Shown here: in pieces, positions 7,208-10,350 of the stretch | How the letters are laid out: each line of letters begins with the position of its first letter | How positions within the stretch are numbered: the first letter of the stretch is position 1 | NCBI GenBank assembly: GCA_009920585.1 | Contig: RFZT01000066.1 | Location: forward strand, 1 to 10,350 | Length of the DNA: 10,350 nt | Origin: a bacterium | GTDB lineage: Bacteria > Verrucomicrobiota > Verrucomicrobiia > Chthoniobacterales > Terrimicrobiaceae | Direction of reading: 5' to 3' | Notes under the pieces: generated by a model | Told to the model about the DNA's origin: nothing | What the model saw: the letters and a program-made list of their open reading frames with translations, nothing else | Databases searched by the model: none | Made by a program: the position numbers and the translations under genes

Positions 7208-8080
7208 GTGAGTAAATTCTCCGTCTTTAACCTACCGCTGATTTCCAATCAAGAAACGCCCCTGTCGGCAGACGCCTACAGGGCTATCGTGGATTTGGTC
7301 TATGAGCATAGTCGAATTAAGCTTGGGAATGACAAGCAGGCCTTGCTTTCGAGTCGCTTGGGAAAGCGATTGCGCCATCTGGGCCTGACATCGTTTGATG
7401 AGTATTGCGCCCTCCTGCGTTCGCACCGTGCCCAAGACGAGATTGATGAACTCATCGATCTCATCTCGACAAACCACACACGATTCTACCGCGAGCCAGA
7501 TCACTTTCAGTTCCTCACGGATAAGATTCTCCCCACCTTGATCCCACAACTGATCGCCAAGCGCTCCAATCTCCGCATTTGGTCAGCAGCCTCCTCCTCA
7601 GGCGAGGAACCCTACACCCTTGCCATCGTTTTATCGGAATTTCTCCGCGCGCATCCAACGATCGACTGGCAGATTTGGGCATCCGACATATCTAAAACCA
7701 TCTTGGATGCAGCCAAAAAAGGCATTTACCGGATGGACACAGTTGAACCCGTCCCACCCGACCTTCTTAAGCGCTACTTTCAAAAAGGAGTGGGCTCCCA
7801 AGCAGGAAATTGTCGGGTCAAGCCCGAGTTGCGCGACAAAGTGCAATACGAGCGCGTCAATCTGTTTCAAAATGAATACCCGATCCCCCTCAAGCAACAC
7901 GTCATCTTCTGCAGAAATGTGATGATTTATTTTGACATTCCTTCTCGAGAATTGGCCGTCAAACGTTTGACGCGCCACCTTGCCCCCGGAGGCTTCCTCA
8001 TCGTTGGACACTCCGAGAGTCTCATGGGCATTCAGCACAACCTCAAATCGGTAAGGCAGGGGGTTTATCAGCTCCCATGA
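7208..8080 (+). CDS. cheR: Chemoreceptor glutamate methyltransferase CheR
   Basis: A 290-residue S-adenosylmethionine-dependent enzyme that methylates receptor Glu side chains. The N-terminal helical domain (about 20-85) includes SRLGKRLRHLGLTSFDEY. The catalytic domain shows STNHTRFYRE (87-96), the SAM-binding WSAASSSGEEPYTLA (125-139), the acidic D160 in ASDIS, FCRNVMIYFD (234-243) and GHSESL (267-272). The beta-subdomain stretch RYFQKGVGSQAGNCRVKPEL (189-208) aligns without gaps, from memory, to the E. coli CheR region that grips the receptor pentapeptide, including its glycines. This fits the DFRNF end of MCP2. The start is taken as GTG at 7208. It immediately follows the MCP2 stop in the same frame, no ATG occurs before residue 176, and the family's first helix starts near residue 20. 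It overlaps cheB by four bases. Confidence 0.96.
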   Translation: MSKFSVFNLPLISNQETPLSADAYRAIVDLVYEHSRIKLGNDKQALLSSRLGKRLRHLGLTSFDEYCALLRSHRAQDEIDELIDLISTNHTRFYREPDHFQFLTDKILPTLIPQLIAKRSNLRIWSAASSSGEEPYTLAIVLSEFLRAHPTIDWQIWASDISKTILDAAKKGIYRMDTVEPVPPDLLKRYFQKGVGSQAGNCRVKPELRDKVQYERVNLFQNEYPIPLKQHVIFCRNVMIYFDIPSRELAVKRLTRHLAPGGFLIVGHSESLMGIQHNLKSVRQGVYQLP

Positions 8081-9156
8081 CCCCAATCATGCTCCCCCTT
8101 GGAAAAAAAATTCGCGTTCTTGTCGTTGACGACTCGGCAATAGCCCGGCGAGCGATCATGGATGCGCTTTCCCGTGACCCTGAAATCGAAGTGGTCGGTG
8201 GCGCAGAAGATGCCTACGTCGCTCGAGAAAAAATCCTCGCCCTCGAACCAGACGTCATCACCCTCGATCTCGAAATGCCCCGCATGGATGGGCTTTCATT
8301 TTTAAGAATCCTGCAAGCGCACCATCCCATTCCTGTTGTTGTAGTCAGTTCACTCACGCAGGCCGGATCAGCGAAGGCCATGGAGGCCATGGAAGCTGGA
8401 GCTATCGACGTGATCGGCAAGCCCAGCGCCAGCCAAAACTTTGCCCAGATGGCAAAGTCCCTCGCCTACCATGTCAAAGGTGCTGCGCAATCGCGAAACC
8501 GTGGAAAAGGAGAAAAAGCCGCTCGTGGTGTATCCACGCCATCAACCCCCTCAGTCTCTATCGCTCCATTCTCTCCCCGTCGCGTCATTGTAATCGGTTC
8601 CTCGACCGGAGGCGTCGAAGCCCTCCGCCATCTCCTCCCTCGCCTCCCAAAGGGCCTGCCTCCCATCGTCGTGGTGCAACACATTCCAGCCAACTTTTCG
8701 AGAATCATGGCGCAGCACCTTGATGAATTGTGCCCGTTTCCCGTGCGTGAGGCCACTGATGGCGAGGAACTGAAGGCTGGCCACTGCCTTGTGGCGCCTG
8801 GAGATTTCCACTTGGCACTCACCCCATTCGGCATGGGCTATAAAGTTCGCCTACCGCAATCCCCGCCTGTGCATCATTGCCGACCCTCCGTCGATATTCT
8901 GTTTCGATCAGCAGCGATCCACGGCGGTCATCATGCTTTGGCCATCCTCCTCACTGGCATGGGAGTCGATGGCGCCATCGGCATGAAAGAGATTCAGGCT
9001 ACTGGCGGGGAAACCATAGCCGAATCCGAAGAGAGTTGCGTTGTCTTTGGCATGCCTCAAGCGGCCATTCGATTGGGTGCAGCCAATCAAATTCTCCCTC
9101 TTTCCCAGATGCCCCACGCGATCCTTGCAGCGATTAACGCTAAGCCCAAAAAATAA
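8077..9156 (+). CDS. cheB: Chemotaxis response regulator / protein-glutamate methylesterase CheB
   Basis: A 359-residue, two-domain enzyme that removes receptor methyl groups (and may deamidate Gln) when phosphorylated by CheA. The receiver (about 11-130) has D18 and D19, phosphoacceptor D64 in ITLDLEMP, S91 and K115. A basic, Ser/Thr/Pro-rich linker (about 137-165) leads to the methylesterase domain (about 167-355). Its Ser-His-Asp triad is visible as S176 in GSSTGG, H202 in VQHIP and D298 in GMGVDG. Length and order are normal for the family. The ATG at 8077 overlaps the cheR stop as ATGA, implying translational coupling. A second in-frame ATG at 8089 is an alternative start four codons later. 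A G-rich stretch about 15 bases upstream is too far away to be a standard ribosome site. Confidence 0.97.
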   Translation: MTPIMLPLGKKIRVLVVDDSAIARRAIMDALSRDPEIEVVGGAEDAYVAREKILALEPDVITLDLEMPRMDGLSFLRILQAHHPIPVVVVSSLTQAGSAKAMEAMEAGAIDVIGKPSASQNFAQMAKSLAYHVKGAAQSRNRGKGEKAARGVSTPSTPSVSIAPFSPRRVIVIGSSTGGVEALRHLLPRLPKGLPPIVVVQHIPANFSRIMAQHLDELCPFPVREATDGEELKAGHCLVAPGDFHLALTPFGMGYKVRLPQSPPVHHCRPSVDILFRSAAIHGGHHALAILLTGMGVDGAIGMKEIQATGGETIAESEESCVVFGMPQAAIRLGAANQILPLSQMPHAILAAINAKPKK

Positions 9157-9316
9157 TCTTCATCGCCTTGCCATCTATTTTTTTCTACATAGCTACCACT
9201 TTGGACAAGCCACTTTTCTCGAAGCGAATCCAGCAAAAAATTCCATCCCCTTCGATATACTTTTAATCCATGAGCAATGACCTCACACACAACAAGTCGC
9301 AATAGCGAAAATCACT
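9157..9316. other. Spacer between cheB and the adenylate cyclase gene
   Basis: 160 bases, much longer than the spacings inside the cheA-cheB run, so the cyclase may have its own promoter. A TATACT hexamer at 9256-9261 resembles a -10 element, but no good -35 element lies 16-18 bases upstream. No terminator hairpin was found after cheB. An 11-codon open frame at 9270-9305 is probably chance. Confidence 0.4.
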
Positions 9317-10350
9317 ATGCAAGAGGTTCATGATTCCCTCAAAAAATCGGAGGTTCTTGTCGTGGATGACAGCCGCCTGATGCGAATGGTACTCACCAAA
9401 GCGCTCACAGAGCTAGGATTCACCAATATTGAAGAGGCGATACATGGCCGTGACGCGATCGAGAAGCTTTTGGCAAAGCAATACGACCTCATGTTATTGG
9501 ACATGGAGATGCCGGAAATGAACGGCATTGAGGTCCTCACAGCCATGAATCTGGACACCCGTCTCAAGGGGACTCCGACGATTGTTATTTCTGGAAACGA
9601 GCAAATCGACCTCGCCGTTCAGTGCATCGAAGCTGGTGCCGAGGATTATCTGATTAAACCTCCAAACCCCACCCTCCTCCGCGCCCGAGTCACAACTTCA
9701 CTCGAAAAGAAACGTCTTCGTGATCTCGAGAAGCTCAACTTTGCGCAACTCCAAGCAGAAAAAGAACTCGTCGAAATGGAGAAAGAGAAGTCCGAGCGCT
9801 TGCTCCTGAACATCCTTCCCGCTGCCATTGCTGGTCGCCTTAAAAGCGGCGAGAAAAGTATCGCTAATGGCCACCAAATCGTCTCGGTCTTATTTGCCGA
9901 TCTCTGCGGTTTTACCGATCTCTCACGCAAAACGACCCCCGCCGATCTTGTATCGATGCTCAACGGCATCTTTGTCGCCTTCGATACCATCGTTGAAAAA
10001 CATGGCATCGAGAAAATCAAGACTATTGGAGACTGCTACATGATGGTTGGAGGACTCCCAAACCATCGTGATGACCACGCGCATGTGGTAGCGGAAGCTG
10101 CTCTCGAGATGGTCGATGCCCTTTCCGACCTAAACAAAAAAAACGGCACCGAACTCGCCATGCGTATTGGAATTCACTCCGGACCAGTCGTCGCGGGTGT
10201 CATCGGCAAAATCAAATTCACCTACGACCTCTGGGGCGATACCGTCAACGTCGCAAGCCGCATGGAATCCTCTGGACTCCCGGGGAGAATTCACCTTTCG
10301 GAACAAACGAAAGCCACTTTAGATTCGCATTTTTCGCTTGAAGAACGTGG
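9317..10350 (+). CDS. Response regulator fused to class III adenylate cyclase, partial (C-terminus missing)
   Basis: The 344 visible residues form a receiver (about 11-125) with D17, D18, phosphoacceptor D62 in LLDMEMPEMNG, S92 and K114. A charged coiled-coil linker (about 125-165) follows, ending in the coupling helix ERLLLNILPAAIAGRLKSGE that often precedes bacterial class III cyclases. The cyclase domain runs from about 185 to the window edge. All key residues are present: metal-binding D195 (FADLCGF) and D239 (TIGDCYM), adenine-selecting K235 and D304 (KIKTIGD, YDLWGD), and transition-state N311 and R315 (NVASRME). The K/D pair argues for ATP, not GTP, giving cAMP; class III cyclases work as dimers. 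Phosphorylation of D62 probably controls activity. The partner kinase could be the neighbouring CheA, but this is not shown. An in-frame TGA upstream supports the ATG at 9317. The last part of the domain lies beyond the window. Confidence 0.93.
   Translation, partial: MQEVHDSLKKSEVLVVDDSRLMRMVLTKALTELGFTNIEEAIHGRDAIEKLLAKQYDLMLLDMEMPEMNGIEVLTAMNLDTRLKGTPTIVISGNEQIDLAVQCIEAGAEDYLIKPPNPTLLRARVTTSLEKKRLRDLEKLNFAQLQAEKELVEMEKEKSERLLLNILPAAIAGRLKSGEKSIANGHQIVSVLFADLCGFTDLSRKTTPADLVSMLNGIFVAFDTIVEKHGIEKIKTIGDCYMMVGGLPNHRDDHAHVVAEAALEMVDALSDLNKKNGTELAMRIGIHSGPVVAGVIGKIKFTYDLWGDTVNVASRMESSGLPGRIHLSEQTKATLDSHFSLEER

Noticed and set aside
9270..9305. 11-codon open frame as a possible leader peptide before the cyclase gene
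   Set aside because: Too short to support. It has no ribosome site, no runs of regulatory codons and no adjacent attenuator hairpin.

Overview
The window is a near-complete chemotaxis (Che) gene cluster from a Gram-negative-type bacterium. Two genes point left and seven point right. The base composition is moderate, with AT-rich intergenic regions, and almost no start codon has a recognisable Shine-Dalgarno sequence. The style of the receptors (short N-terminus, two membrane segments, no HAMP domain, the DEIAFQTNILALNAAVEAAR hairpin tip), the CheA with an extra N-terminal domain, and the CheX phosphatase suggest Verrucomicrobiota, perhaps the Opitutae side. This is an inference from protein style only and is held at about 0.5.

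Layout. Positions 1-603, minus strand: cheX, then a cheY-like response regulator cut by the window edge. Positions 604-1004: a 401-base divergent intergenic region with a TATAAT-containing palindrome before the first receptor. Positions 1005-2450: MCP1. Positions 2451-2717: a spacer with a weak hairpin. Positions 2718-9156: a compact run cheA, cheW, MCP2, cheR, cheB, with spacings of 31, 40 and 0 bases and a 4-base overlap, so very likely one operon. Positions 9157-9316: a spacer. From 9317 to the right edge: a response regulator fused to a class III adenylate cyclase, cut at its C-terminus.

How the genes fit together. The two receptors, with identical spacing between hairpin tip and methylation segments, should control CheA through CheW. 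CheR and CheB set receptor methylation. The separate CheY probably carries the output, and CheX removes its phosphate. MCP2 ends in an aromatic pentapeptide of the type that tethers CheR, and CheR has the matching glycine-containing beta-subdomain. The adenylate cyclase has an intact phosphoacceptor Asp and a full set of ATP-cyclase residues. It could therefore turn a phosphorelay signal, possibly from CheA, into cAMP.

No mobile elements, tRNAs, rRNAs, CRISPR arrays or broken genes were seen. The main points of interest are the CheR-tethering pair with its in-frame single stop junction, the extra N-terminal CheA domain, the HAMP-less receptors, the cAMP branch, and a short motif shared by the two divergent start sites.
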